A DNA stretch of 64,000 nt. It comes from Pseudarthrobacter defluvii (lineage in GTDB: Bacteria > Actinomycetota > Actinomycetes > Actinomycetales > Micrococcaceae). Both the position numbers and the translations under genes were made by a program. The stretch lies in assembly GCF_030323865.1 (NCBI RefSeq), contig NZ_CP066362.1, positions 2,356,001-2,420,000 on the forward strand, in the 5' to 3' direction. Positions 53,014-63,853 of this stretch are shown piece after piece (within the stretch, counting starts at the first letter, position 1; each line of letters starts with the position of its first letter). Under the pieces are notes generated by a model. It had not been told where the DNA came from. It saw only the letters and a program-made list of their open reading frames with translations, and searched no databases.

Positions 53014-53835
53014 TCAGTCTTCGTACGGCTCTTCCCCGTCAGGGACGTCCGCAGCCTGCAACTCCCCGCCGAGCAGCCGCCAGCTGACGCGGTGGTAGGG
53101 GGTGGGGCCGGCAGCGCGGAGCACGTTCCGATGGGCAGCGGTGGCGTAGCCCTTGTTGATGTCCCAGCCGTAATCGGGATACTCAACGTGCAGTTCCCGC
53201 ATCATCCGGTCCCGCTCCACCTTGGCGATGACACTGGCGGCGGCCACGCTGAGGCACTGCATGTCCGCCTTGACCTTGGTGTGGACCGGGGCCTCGCACC
53301 CCGCCTCCAGCACGGGCTGGTCGAACAGGGACAACTGCTCCGCCGGGGAAAGCCAGTTGTGGCTTCCATCCAGCAAAACCGCGTCCGGGATGATTCCGGC
53401 ACCCACAATGGTTGCCCACGCCCGGGTTCCGGCCAGCCGCAGGGCGGCAATGATCCCCAGCGAATCGATCTCATTCGCGCTGGCATGCCCCACCGCCGAG
53501 GCGACGCTCCACCGGCGCACCAGGGGATCCAGCCGTTCCCGCTCGGCCGGACTGAGCAGTTTGCTGTCCCGGACACCTGCCAGAGGCTTCTGGCGTTCCA
53601 GGTCAACGACGGCGATTCCCACACTGACAGGGCCGGCGAGGGCCCCGCGGCCCACCTCATCCACTCCGGCCAGGAACCGCACCCCCTGCGCCTTGAAGGT
53701 CCGCTCATGCCGCAGGGTGGGGGCCTTGCCGCCACGTGCCGCCGGCTTCGAGCCTGCGCGCGCCTTCGACGCCGGAGCAGCCTGTACTGCCGGAGCGGCC
53801 GGCAGCGCCGAAGAAGCCTGTATTGCCGGGGACAT
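53014..53835 (-). CDS. rnhB: Ribonuclease HII
   Basis: 273 residues. It cuts the RNA of RNA-DNA hybrids and removes misincorporated ribonucleotides. The metal site is [14 protein letters not shown] (DEG motif), with LLDGSHNW and [21 protein letters not shown]. The N-terminal ~40 residues are Ala/Pro/Lys-rich and disordered, longer than E. coli RnhB; a later start is possible. Two bases separate it from lepB upstream. Confidence 0.92.
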   Translation of the reverse strand: MSPAIQASSALPAAPAVQAAPASKARAGSKPAARGGKAPTLRHERTFKAQGVRFLAGVDEVGRGALAGPVSVGIAVVDLERQKPLAGVRDSKLLSPAERERLDPLVRRWSVASAVGHASANEIDSLGIIAALRLAGTRAWATIVGAGIIPDAVLLDGSHNWLSPAEQLSLFDQPVLEAGCEAPVHTKVKADMQCLSVAAASVIAKVERDRMMRELHVEYPDYGWDINKGYATAAHRNVLRAAGPTPYHRVSWRLLGGELQAADVPDGEEPYED

Positions 53836-53837
53836 GG

Positions 53838-54671
53838 TCAGCGTGCCGCCGGGACGCTCTTGAACACGTCCGGGTAGTTGTCCAAGGTTTTGATCCTGTT
53901 CAGCGGCCAGGCGATCACTGCAGCCTTGCCTTCCAGGTCCTTGAGGTCGATAAAGCCGCCGTCGGTTTCCATATGGGCGCGTGAATCAGCGGAGTGGTTC
54001 CGGTTGTCACCCATGACCCACACCTTGCCTTCCGGGACGGTGACGTCAAAGTTGCGGACCTGGGGCACTTCGGCGGGGTTGATGTAGGTCTCGTCGATGG
54101 AGGTTCCGTTAATGGTCAGTTTACCGCCGGCGTCACAGCAGACCACGTGGTCGCCGGGCAGCCCGATGACACGCTTGACCAGGTGCTGGTCGGTGTTGTC
54201 CGGCAGGAGGCCAACGAACGTCAGGCCGTCCTGGACCCAGGTGAACGGGCCCTGTGCCTTGGGCGGGGCCGGGGGCAGCCAGCCCTTCGTGTCGCGGAAC
54301 ACCACAACGTCCCCGCGGCTCAGGGCAAACGGTTCCGGGACCAGCAGGTTGACGAAAATCCGGTCATCCACGTCCAGGGTGTTCACCATGGATTCGGAGG
54401 GGATGAAGAATGCCCGGAAGAGGAAGGTCTTGATCAGGAAGGACAACACCACCGCGATGACCACCACAGTGGCGATTTCCTTCAGCCACCCGAGGAAGGG
54501 GTTGCCGGTGGACTTGCCGGCAGCCTTCGACTCCGCGCGGTTCCGCCGGTGGACCGGTGCGGTTTCCTCCGGGCCCTCCCCCGAAGCCGACGTGGAGGGG
54601 GCCTGGACGGCCGGCGTTTCTGAAGCGCCGTCGTGGCGCGGTTCAGGTTTCCGCGCGTGGTTCTCGGGCAT
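53838..54671 (-). CDS. lepB: Signal peptidase I (first in the chain's lepB pair by size)
   Basis: 277 residues. A type I leader peptidase that cleaves signal peptides outside the membrane. One membrane helix ([21 protein letters not shown]) is followed by the Ser site [12 protein letters not shown] and the Lys site [15 protein letters not shown], and box [14 protein letters not shown]. The cytoplasmic N-terminal ~55 residues are polar and rich in Glu/Arg. The stop of the upstream lepB is directly adjacent to the start, so both are co-translated. Confidence 0.93.
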   Translation of the reverse strand: MPENHARKPEPRHDGASETPAVQAPSTSASGEGPEETAPVHRRNRAESKAAGKSTGNPFLGWLKEIATVVVIAVVLSFLIKTFLFRAFFIPSESMVNTLDVDDRIFVNLLVPEPFALSRGDVVVFRDTKGWLPPAPPKAQGPFTWVQDGLTFVGLLPDNTDQHLVKRVIGLPGDHVVCCDAGGKLTINGTSIDETYINPAEVPQVRNFDVTVPEGKVWVMGDNRNHSADSRAHMETDGGFIDLKDLEGKAAVIAWPLNRIKTLDNYPDVFKSVPAAR

Positions 54672-55352
54672 TTACCGTCCGTTCTGTGTTGTTGGCCCCG
54701 TTGCGGGCGGCCGTGCTACAGGAGCAAATCTATCAAGCGGCCAAAGGATCTGGACCGGGCGGCCGATCACCCGGTCCATTGGCACCAGCCCGCCGCCCGG
54801 GGCGCCGAGCAGGCTGCGGGAGTCAGCGGAGACGGAGCGGTGGTCCCCCATTAGCCACAGCCTTCCTTCCGGAACCACGGTGCTGAATTTTTGCGTGCTG
54901 GGCACATCCCCCGGGAAGACGTAGGGCTCGTCAAGGGGCACGCCGTTGACGTTGACCTTCCCGGCGGCGTCGCAGCAGACCACGGTATCGCCTGGAACGC
55001 CGATGGCCCGTTTAACGTACGTGGTGTCGCTGCCGGCGATGCCGAGCCATTGCAGGGCGGAGGCGGCGGCATCCACCAGGGGGCCCTTGCCGCTGTTCAG
55101 GGGAGCGAAGCTGCCCCTGCCGTCAAAGACCACCACGTCCCCGCGCCGGATGGGTTCGGCCTGGAAGTCCGTGCGCGATACCAGGATGCGGTCCCCGCCT
55201 TCCAGGAGCGGCTCCATGGACTCCGACGGGATGAAGTAGACGTCCAGCCACAGTGACCGGACCAGCCCGCTGATGGCAACGGCAAGGAGGAGCGCCGCCA
55301 CAACGACAAAACGCCAGCCCTTTTTGCGGGGCTGGCGTTTTGTCTGGTGCAT
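54672..55352 (-). CDS. lepB: Signal peptidase I paralogue
   Basis: 226 residues. MHQTKRQPRKKGWRFVVVAALLLAVAISGLVRSLW gives a basic start and one membrane helix, then YFIPSESMEPLL (Ser), TYVKRAIGVPGDTV (Lys) and MGDHRSVSADSRS (box E). Both catalytic residues are intact, so two active signal peptidases stand in tandem. Codons 4-18 contain a 15-bp inverted repeat that looks like a terminator. If the start were later, a GTG in the membrane segment would be needed, with no ribosome-binding site. Confidence 0.9.
   Translation of the reverse strand: MHQTKRQPRKKGWRFVVVAALLLAVAISGLVRSLWLDVYFIPSESMEPLLEGGDRILVSRTDFQAEPIRRGDVVVFDGRGSFAPLNSGKGPLVDAAASALQWLGIAGSDTTYVKRAIGVPGDTVVCCDAAGKVNVNGVPLDEPYVFPGDVPSTQKFSTVVPEGRLWLMGDHRSVSADSRSLLGAPGGGLVPMDRVIGRPVQILWPLDRFAPVARPPATGPTTQNGR
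55306..55343 (-). terminator. Terminator-like hairpin inside the 5' end of the lepB paralogue
   Basis: Minus strand: ACAAAACGCCAGCCC (55343-55329 reversed to the coding sense) pairs perfectly with GGGCTGGCGTTTTGT, 8-base loop CGCAAAAA, then CGTTGTGG. Stem of 15 bp ending in a T-rich tract. It lies 94 bases after the rplS stop and within codons 4-18 of the next gene. Confidence 0.65.
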
Positions 55353-55436
55353 GGTCCGTATCCTGGCGCTGGTGCATTGCTCCGGCGCTTGCCGGCTACG
55401 GCCGCGCTCCGGCCTGGCAATAAGTCCGGGCAGGAC

Positions 55437-55796
55437 TTACTTGGCGGAGCTGAAGTCGCGCTTTTCCTTGATCTTGGCGGCCTTACCGCGCAGTGCACGC
55501 ATGTAGTACAGCTTGGCGCGGCGGACGTCACCCTTGGTGACAACCTCGATCTTTTCGATGATCGGGGAGTGCACCGGGAAGGTACGCTCCACGCCGACAC
55601 CGAAGGAAACCTTGCGGACGGTGAAGGTCTCGCGCACGCCATCGCCCTGGCGGCCCAGGACGAAGCCCTGGAAAACCTGGACACGCGTGTTCTTGCCTTC
55701 GATGATGTTCACGTGCACCTTGAGGGTGTCGCCCGCGCGGAACTCGGGAACATCGTTGCGCAGCGAGGCTGCATCGACGGAGTCGAGAATATGCAT
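55437..55796 (-). CDS. rplS: 50S ribosomal protein L19
   Basis: 119 residues from ATG 55796 with AGGAG seven bases upstream. [44 protein letters not shown] and [50 protein letters not shown] are the complete L19. It sits at the subunit interface. An eight-codon extension to 55820 is not used. It starts 235 bases after trmD, with its own promoter region. Confidence 0.97.
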   Translation of the reverse strand: MHILDSVDAASLRNDVPEFRAGDTLKVHVNIIEGKNTRVQVFQGFVLGRQGDGVRETFTVRKVSFGVGVERTFPVHSPIIEKIEVVTKGDVRRAKLYYMRALRGKAAKIKEKRDFSSAK

Positions 55797-56031
55797 GATT
55801 GCACTCCTGGTGAACGCCACAGGTCATTCACTTTGGGTCACGGCAGGCAAGTCGGCCCGCTTAAAAGCGGGACGGGCATCACCGCCGAAGTAAAGTGGTC
55901 CGGCCGCTTCAAGGGTTGATGGGGCCGGTTGTCAGGCTGTTGGCCGCGCTACCCCCTGTGGCAGGTGCGGACCCAGCAGACACAAGGGTTAATTTTGCCA
56001 CAGCAGCAGGGTTACGCCAATTCCGCCGGAG
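55797..56031 (-). promoter_or_regulatory. rplS leader and promoter region
   Basis: 235 bases with no gene. It contains the small palindrome CCCGCTT-AA-AAGCGGG (55856-55871), a possible leader hairpin about 60 bases before the rplS start, and AT-rich patches near 55985-56005. No known riboswitch or r-protein leader was recognised. Confidence 0.5.
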
Positions 56032-56844
56032 TTAGTCCTGCTGTACGGCGTCCGGTTCCGGGCGGCGGACCAGGCGGCCGTCCACGACGTCGTAACCCAG
56101 GTTGTGCAATTCGGTGCGGTCGGCACGCGGGAGGCTGCCGGCGTCGAACTCCCGCAGGAGGTCCGGGCGGCGGTCCGCCGTCCGGCGGTACTGTTCGTGG
56201 CGGCGCCACTGGGCGATCCTGCCGTGGTTGCCGCTGAGGAGCACCGGCGGCACTTCGCGGTCCCGCCACACGGAAGGCTTGGTGTAGACCGGATACTCCA
56301 GGAGCCCGTCGGAGTGGGATTCCTCCACCAGGGACTCGGGGTTGCCGACAACGCCGGGAAGCAGGCGGCCGATGGCCTCCACCATGGCAAGGACGGCCAC
56401 TTCCCCGCCGTTGAGCACGTAGTCGCCCAGGCTGATGGGCCGGACGGTGAAGTGTTCCTGCGCCCATTCGATGACGCGTTCATCGATGCCTTCGTAACGC
56501 CCGCAGGCAAATGCCAGGTGCTGCTCCTCCGCCAGCTCATAGGCGAGGGCCTGCGTGAACCGTTCGCCGGCCGGGGACGGAACGATGAGCACGGGCTTGC
56601 GCTGGGCGTCCGGGCGCCCTTCCGCCACGGCGGTGAGGGCCTGCGCCCAGGGTTCGGGCTTCATGACCATTCCGGCACCGCCGCCGTACGGCGTGTCGTC
56701 CACGGAACGGTGCTTGTCGGTGGTGAAGCTGCGCAGGTCGTGGACGTGCAGGTCCAGGATTCCATCCTGGCGGGCCTTGCCAATCAGCGACAGTTCCAGC
56801 GGGGCAAGGTATTCAGGAAAAATGCTGACGACGTCGATGCGCAT
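56032..56844 (-). CDS. trmD: tRNA (guanine-N1)-methyltransferase
   Basis: 270 residues. It methylates G37 of tRNAs to prevent frameshifting. The SPOUT knot is visible: [87 protein letters not shown]. The C-terminal extension ends QQD. It follows rimM with no gap, in the classic rpsP-rimM-trmD group. Confidence 0.96.
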   Translation of the reverse strand: MRIDVVSIFPEYLAPLELSLIGKARQDGILDLHVHDLRSFTTDKHRSVDDTPYGGGAGMVMKPEPWAQALTAVAEGRPDAQRKPVLIVPSPAGERFTQALAYELAEEQHLAFACGRYEGIDERVIEWAQEHFTVRPISLGDYVLNGGEVAVLAMVEAIGRLLPGVVGNPESLVEESHSDGLLEYPVYTKPSVWRDREVPPVLLSGNHGRIAQWRRHEQYRRTADRRPDLLREFDAGSLPRADRTELHNLGYDVVDGRLVRRPEPDAVQQD

Positions 56845-57390
56845 CTAGACCCTGTCTTCCGTTTCGGGGGCTGCGGCTTCGTCGGAGTTCAGTTCAAAGA
56901 GTCCGTCCGGAGGGGTGAGGAGGATGTAGCCTTCCCCGACGTTGACCTCGGGCACGATTTGCTCCACGAACGGGATGAGGATTTCTTCACCGCCGGGGGT
57001 GGTCACCATGAGCAGGTCCTGGACGGGCATGGTGTTCAGCGCCGTCACCTTGCCCACCACCTGTGAGCCGACCCGTGCCTCAAGGCCGACGAGTTCATGC
57101 TCGTACCAGCCCTCGTCGTCGTCCTCGTCAAGCTCCTCGGTTTCGATGAACAGCTTGGCGCCGCGGAGGGTCTCTGCCCGGTTGCGGTCGGCCACTTCCT
57201 CGAAGCCGAGCAGGAGGATGTCCTTGTTCCAGCGTGCGCTGCTCACGGTGAGGGGACCGGACGCTGCAGGCTCAACGACGAACGTTGTGCCGGGGACAAA
57301 CCGGTCCTCCGGGGCGTCCGTCAGCACCTGGACCGTGACTTCCCCGCGAATGCCGTGCGGCTTGCCGATCCGCGCCACCTGAAGCTGCAT
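56845..57390 (-). CDS. rimM: Ribosome maturation factor RimM
   Basis: 181 residues. It helps 30S assembly by binding S19. The N-terminal domain is MQLQVARIGKPHGIRGEVTVQVLTDAPEDRF; the PRC-barrel is EWYEHELVGLEA-like (DDEGWYEHELVGLEARVGSQVVGKV) and ends LIPFVEQIVPEVNVGEGYILLTPPDGLFEL. An acidic insert (TEELDEDDDE) is typical of Actinobacteria. Its stop directly touches the trmD ATG. Confidence 0.94.
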   Translation of the reverse strand: MQLQVARIGKPHGIRGEVTVQVLTDAPEDRFVPGTTFVVEPAASGPLTVSSARWNKDILLLGFEEVADRNRAETLRGAKLFIETEELDEDDDEGWYEHELVGLEARVGSQVVGKVTALNTMPVQDLLMVTTPGGEEILIPFVEQIVPEVNVGEGYILLTPPDGLFELNSDEAAAPETEDRV

Positions 57391-57450
57391 CTGTTCCTCT
57401 GTTCCGGGTTGTGGTGTTTCTGCTGAAAGAACTGTGTTGTTGAAAGCAAA

Positions 57451-57482
57451 CCGGCCCCTCCACCTGATGGTGGAGGGGCCGG
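57451..57482 (-). terminator. Hairpin between khpA and rimM
   Basis: A 14-bp perfect stem CCGGCCCCTCCACC (57451-57464 with 57469-57482), four-base loop, followed on the minus strand by TTTGCTTTC. It is a good intrinsic-terminator candidate inside the rpsP-khpA-rimM-trmD group. Confidence 0.7.
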
Positions 57483-57508
57483 AGCAAGAACTGAATGTTG
57501 CCGAGCGC

Positions 57509-57751
57509 TCAGCGGCGGCGGTCGGTGTCGACGACGTCGACGCGGACCGGTTCGCCGCCGGCCAGTGCTGCCACCACGGTGCGCAATGCGCGGGCCGTGC
57601 GGCCCTGGCGGCCGATCACCCGTCCAAGGTCGTCCTGGTGAACGCGCACCTCGAGGGTGTCCCCGCGGCGGTTGCTCTTGGAACTGACCTTGACGTCATC
57701 CGGGGAATCGACGATTCCGCGGACCAGGTGCTCCAGCGCTTCTGCCAGCAA
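57509..57751 (-). CDS. khpA: KH-domain RNA-binding protein KhpA
   Basis: 80 residues, from a TTG at 57751: MLAEALEHLVRGIVDSPDDVKVSSKSNRRGDTLEVRVHQDDLGRVIGRQGRTARALRTVVAALAGG. GRVIGRQGRT is the KH GxxG loop. KhpA binds RNA with KhpB and affects cell size or division in Firmicutes. The start is only one base past the rpsP stop (TAGATTG), so coupling is likely; TTG is the only sensible in-frame start. Confidence 0.9.
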   Translation of the reverse strand: MLAEALEHLVRGIVDSPDDVKVSSKSNRRGDTLEVRVHQDDLGRVIGRQGRTARALRTVVAALAGGEPVRVDVVDTDRRR

Positions 57752-57752
57752 T

Positions 57753-58175
57753 CTACTCAGCCTCGGTGGTCTCAGCTTCGGCGTCGGCCGGGGCCTCGGC
57801 AGCGTCAGACTTGGATGCCTTCTTGGTGATGGCTTCCGGGATGATGACCGAGCCCTTCTCCGGCGCAACGAAGGCTTCCTTCTCGACCTTGGTCTTGAGG
57901 GTGCCTTCCTGGCCCGGCAGGCCCTTGAACTTCTGCCAGTCACCGGTGATCTTCAGGATCGCGGCAACCTGCTCGGACGGCTGGGCGCCGACGGACAGCC
58001 AGTACTGGGCACGCTCGGAGTTGACCTCGATGTATGAGGGCTCTTCGGTGGGGTGGTACTTGCCGATCTCCTCGATGGCGCGGCCATCACGCTTGGTGCG
58101 TGAGTCCGCGACGACGATGCGGTAGTACGGGGCGCGCATCTTGCCGAAGCGCTTAAGGCGAATCTTTACGGCCAC
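57753..58175 (-). CDS. rpsP: 30S ribosomal protein S16
   Basis: 140 residues from GTG 58175: [49 protein letters not shown] is complete S16. The C-terminal ~45 residues are an Ala/Glu-rich extension ([23 protein letters not shown]), longer than E. coli S16 (82 residues) and common in Actinobacteria. AGGAG lies 11 bases upstream, a little far; GTG 58187 is an alternative. A 38-codon extension is rejected. Confidence 0.96.
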   Translation of the reverse strand: MAVKIRLKRFGKMRAPYYRIVVADSRTKRDGRAIEEIGKYHPTEEPSYIEVNSERAQYWLSVGAQPSEQVAAILKITGDWQKFKGLPGQEGTLKTKVEKEAFVAPEKGSVIIPEAITKKASKSDAAEAPADAEAETTEAE

Positions 58176-58346
58176 TTTTGTGGTCACTCCTGTTTCAGAA
58201 AAAGGGGTGAACCCGGCTTTCTGCACCCGTGGGGCGGGCCGTACTTGCGGGTTCGAAGGACAGGATCCGGACGCGGAGAGAGGGGCCACGCAGATCGAGT
58301 ACCTGTTTATTGTGCCAGATGAACGGCGTTATTTCGACTTGGCAGC

Positions 58347-58802
58347 TCAGGCGGACCAGACGTACAGGCCTGTCCGCTCCGAATCGTCGATGCCGGCGGC
58401 AAGCTGTGCCAGTTGCTGCACATAGGTCCGGGCCTGGCCGGCGTCGAACGGCATGTCCTCCTGGCCGGCCCACTGTTCGGCCACGTCGTCGAGGACGTTG
58501 CCTTCGCCTTCGGTTTCGTACGTGAGCAGGTCCGCAAGGGCGCGGACCATGGCCGCCGGAACGGCGAGGAGCGAATCGCTGGAGACATCCACCATGGTCA
58601 GCTCGTAGTCGGCCCCGCCTGCGTGGACGGCCGTGCCCGCCAGGTCACCCAGCTGCTCGACCTCGAAGTCGCTGATTCCCTGGATCCGCACTGCCTGGCC
58701 GGCAGGGCCGGGGGCCGCTGCGGAGCCGCTTCCTTCATCGAGGATGCCGGCGCGTTTCAGCGCGGCGTCATGGGTGGCGACAAAGATCTCGGTGAAGCCC
58801 AT
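58347..58802 (-). CDS. Conserved hypothetical protein
   Basis: 151 residues, MGFTEIFVATHDAALKRAGILDEG, an acidic soluble protein with GISDFEVEQLGDLAG, TMVDVSSDSLLAVPAAMVRALADLL and a C-terminal Gln/Tyr segment (ARTYVQQLAQLAAGIDDSERTGLYVW). No membrane segment, cysteine or known motif. Its base composition and codon pattern fit a real gene. It lies between rpsP and the VOC gene on the same strand. No function is proposed. Confidence 0.6.
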   Translation of the reverse strand: MGFTEIFVATHDAALKRAGILDEGSGSAAAPGPAGQAVRIQGISDFEVEQLGDLAGTAVHAGGADYELTMVDVSSDSLLAVPAAMVRALADLLTYETEGEGNVLDDVAEQWAGQEDMPFDAGQARTYVQQLAQLAAGIDDSERTGLYVWSA

Positions 58803-58953
58803 GGCGGTTGCCCTTCTTCCGTTGGCGGAACAGCGCGCCGGGCGCTGGTGCAGCCCGGCCGTACGGGTTCAGCCTAGTAGTTGCCCGGCTGCCGGTGCAC
58901 GCCGGAGCCCTTTTCTGCCGCCCTTGTGCGCAAACGGCCGCCAAGGCCGCCGC

Positions 58954-59829
58954 TCAGCGGACGGCGACCCGGATCCTGTTGCGCCACGGGTCCTCGAAGC
59001 GGAGCTCGGCACCGGTGTGGTGCGAGGCCACTCCGGAAACCTTGAGCCGGTCGGCCAGCGCCCCGACGTCATCACCTGACGGAACCTCGATCAGCACTTC
59101 CCCGAGCCCCAGCGTGTCCTTGCGGGGCCCGGCACCGCGGCTGTTCCAGACGTTCATTGCCATGTGGTGGTGGTAGCGGCCGGCGGATACGAACAACGCC
59201 TGCCCGTGCCAGCCCGCCGTCTTTTCGAAGCCGAGGGTGCCTACGTAGAAGTCCCGGGCAGTCTGGACGTCGCCCACCTGCAGGTGCACGTGCCCAACGC
59301 CCGCGGACGTCTGCCGTTGGCCTTCCAAAGACTGCTCTGTGAGGTACTGCTCCAGGTACCGCTGCGGCGGCAGGGCAAGGCTGTCCATGACCACGTCCGT
59401 CCCGTTCCAGGACCAGTTGCTGCGCGGGCGGTCCCAGTACAGCTCGATGCCGTTGCCCTCGGGATCGGTGAAGTAGAAGGCCTCGCTCACCAGATGGTCG
59501 GCGCTGCCGGTGAAGGACCGCGGCTCATACTGGGCGGCCGTGGCGACGGTGGCGGCCAGGGAAGCCTGGTCCTCGAACAGCAGCGCCGTGTGGAACAGGC
59601 CCGCCTCTCCCCTGCCGGGAAGGTGCAGCCCGGGCGCCGGCGCCAGGTGGACCAAGGGAGTGCCGAGGCGGCCAAGGTAGAGCCCGCCGTCCTGTTCGGC
59701 CACCACCTCGAGTCCCAATGCGCGCTGGTAGTAGTCGGTCATGAGCTTCATGTCGCCCACCTTGAGCATCACAGTGCCCATGGCGAGGTCGGCAGGAAGC
59801 AGATCCCGGCTGGTGGCTGCTGAGGTCAT
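58954..59829 (-). CDS. VOC family ring-cleavage dioxygenase-like protein
   Basis: 291 residues from ATG 59829 with AAGGAG upstream at good spacing. Two vicinal-oxygen-chelate modules: GTVMLKVGDMKLMTDYYQRALGLEVV with AGLFHTALLFEDQ and GNGIELYWDRP, and GVGHVHLQVGDVQTARDFYVGTLGF with GRYHHHMAMNVW. His and Glu positions match iron/manganese extradiol enzymes such as CatE (catechol 2,3-dioxygenase). The substrate is unproven. A 12-bp palindrome 58 bases upstream suggests MarR-type control. Confidence 0.82.
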   Translation of the reverse strand: MTSAATSRDLLPADLAMGTVMLKVGDMKLMTDYYQRALGLEVVAEQDGGLYLGRLGTPLVHLAPAPGLHLPGRGEAGLFHTALLFEDQASLAATVATAAQYEPRSFTGSADHLVSEAFYFTDPEGNGIELYWDRPRSNWSWNGTDVVMDSLALPPQRYLEQYLTEQSLEGQRQTSAGVGHVHLQVGDVQTARDFYVGTLGFEKTAGWHGQALFVSAGRYHHHMAMNVWNSRGAGPRKDTLGLGEVLIEVPSGDDVGALADRLKVSGVASHHTGAELRFEDPWRNRIRVAVR

Positions 59830-59887
59830 TGAAGGCTCCTTGTGTTGGAGGCCGTCCCGTTGGCGGCCTGTCACATATTAAAATTAC

Positions 59888-59899
59888 TTGAAGCTTCAA
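59888..59899. promoter_or_regulatory. Palindrome upstream of the VOC gene (candidate MarR-type operator)
   Basis: TTGAAGCTTCAA, a perfect 12-bp palindrome in an AT-rich pocket (59875-59912). This form is common in MarR-family operators controlling quinone or phenol detoxification. No MarR gene is present nearby. Confidence 0.55.
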
Positions 59900-59927
59900 T
59901 TTATTCCAAGTTCCCGGGCCCTTCCGG

Positions 59928-61010
59928 TCAGCGGACGACGCGGCCTCCCAGCACCACGTGTTCCAGGCCCTTGATAGTTTCCGGTACGGCCCGCGGGTCT
60001 TCCCGGCACACCACGACATCGGCCCGCGCCCCTTCGGCCAGGCCGTCTGACCCCAGCCACGCGCGGGCTGCCCAGCAACCTGCATCCAGTGCTGCTGCCA
60101 TTGGCAGGCCGGCGCTGTGCAGGGCCAGGATCTCGTCCGCGATCCTGCCGTGCCGGATCACGCTGCCGGCGTCGGTGCCGGCGAAGATGCGCACGCCAGC
60201 TGCGTAGGCTTCCGCCACGCGTTCCAGCCGGCGTTCCCACAGGGCACGCATGTGGGCGGCGTACCGGGGGAACTTTGCATCCGCCTGTGCGGCGATGTCC
60301 GGGAAGGTGGCGATGTTGACCAGCGTGGGCACGATCGGCACGCCCTGTTCGGCAAACCGGGGCAGGTGCCGCGGCAGGAGCCCGGTGGCGTGCTCGATGC
60401 AGTCGATGTCCGCGTCCAGCATCTGGTCCAGTGTGTCCTCGGCGAAACAGTGCGCTGTCACGCGCGCACCTTCGTCATGCGCTGCCTGGACGGCATCCCG
60501 TACGACGGCGGCGGGAAAGGAAGGCGCCAGGTCGCCGGCGCTTCGGTCAATCCAGTCTCCTACGAGCTTGACCCAGCCGTCGCCGTCGCGCGCCTGCTTG
60601 CGGACGGCCTCCACGAGGCCCTCCGGCTCCACCTCCTCAGCGAAGCCGCGCAAATAGCGGCGCGTCCGCGCCACGTGGCGCCCGGCACGGATCAGTATGG
60701 GGAAGTCCCGGCCGCCCTGCATCCAGCGGGTATCGGCCGGCGAGCCGGCGTCGCGGACCAGCAGGGTTCCGGCGTTGAGGTCGGCCAGCGCCTGCTCCTC
60801 AGCAGTGGCGGCGTCAACGGGGCCGGCCGGGCCCAGCCCGATGTGGCAGTGCGCGTCAACGAACCCCGGCAGTACCCAGCCATGAAGGACCCTGCCCGGC
60901 TCCGTCTCAGGCCGGGTGAAGGTGAGGCTCCCGTCCACGGACCAAAGCCCGTTCCGGACGCTGTCCGGTCCGGTAAGGACCGGACCGCGGAATTCAATGA
61001 CTTCTGGCAT
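59928..61010 (-). CDS. Amidohydrolase family metal-dependent hydrolase
   Basis: 360 residues. The TIM-barrel hydrolase shows GFVDAHCHIGLG (HxH metal site, ~50-60), RVTAHCFAEDTLDQML, DCIEHATGLLP and FAGTDAGSVIRHG (metal Asp). The flanking beta-sandwich closes with GARADVVVCREDP. Family members hydrolyse amides, imides or ring systems. No neighbour indicates a substrate. It diverges from thiC and lies behind the VOC gene's promoter. The start is taken at ATG 61010. Confidence 0.82.
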   Translation of the reverse strand: MPEVIEFRGPVLTGPDSVRNGLWSVDGSLTFTRPETEPGRVLHGWVLPGFVDAHCHIGLGPAGPVDAATAEEQALADLNAGTLLVRDAGSPADTRWMQGGRDFPILIRAGRHVARTRRYLRGFAEEVEPEGLVEAVRKQARDGDGWVKLVGDWIDRSAGDLAPSFPAAVVRDAVQAAHDEGARVTAHCFAEDTLDQMLDADIDCIEHATGLLPRHLPRFAEQGVPIVPTLVNIATFPDIAAQADAKFPRYAAHMRALWERRLERVAEAYAAGVRIFAGTDAGSVIRHGRIADEILALHSAGLPMAAALDAGCWAARAWLGSDGLAEGARADVVVCREDPRAVPETIKGLEHVVLGGRVVR

Positions 61011-61012
61011 AA

Positions 61013-63750
<2,738 letters not shown>

Positions 63751-63788
63751 GTCCCAACCCTATTCCACGGTGCCGACATCCCAACGAA

Positions 63789-63836
63789 GAAGCGCCAGGT
63801 GTCGCCTTGAACGGTCAAGACGGCCCCTGGCGCTTC
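63789..63836 (-). terminator. Hairpin after ffh
   Basis: An 11-bp inverted repeat GAAGCGCCAGG/CCTGGCGCTTC (63789-63799 with 63826-63836), large loop. It stands 18 bases after the ffh stop on the minus strand. The U-run is weak. Confidence 0.6.
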
Positions 63837-63853
63837 CTGATTGCGTGAAACTG

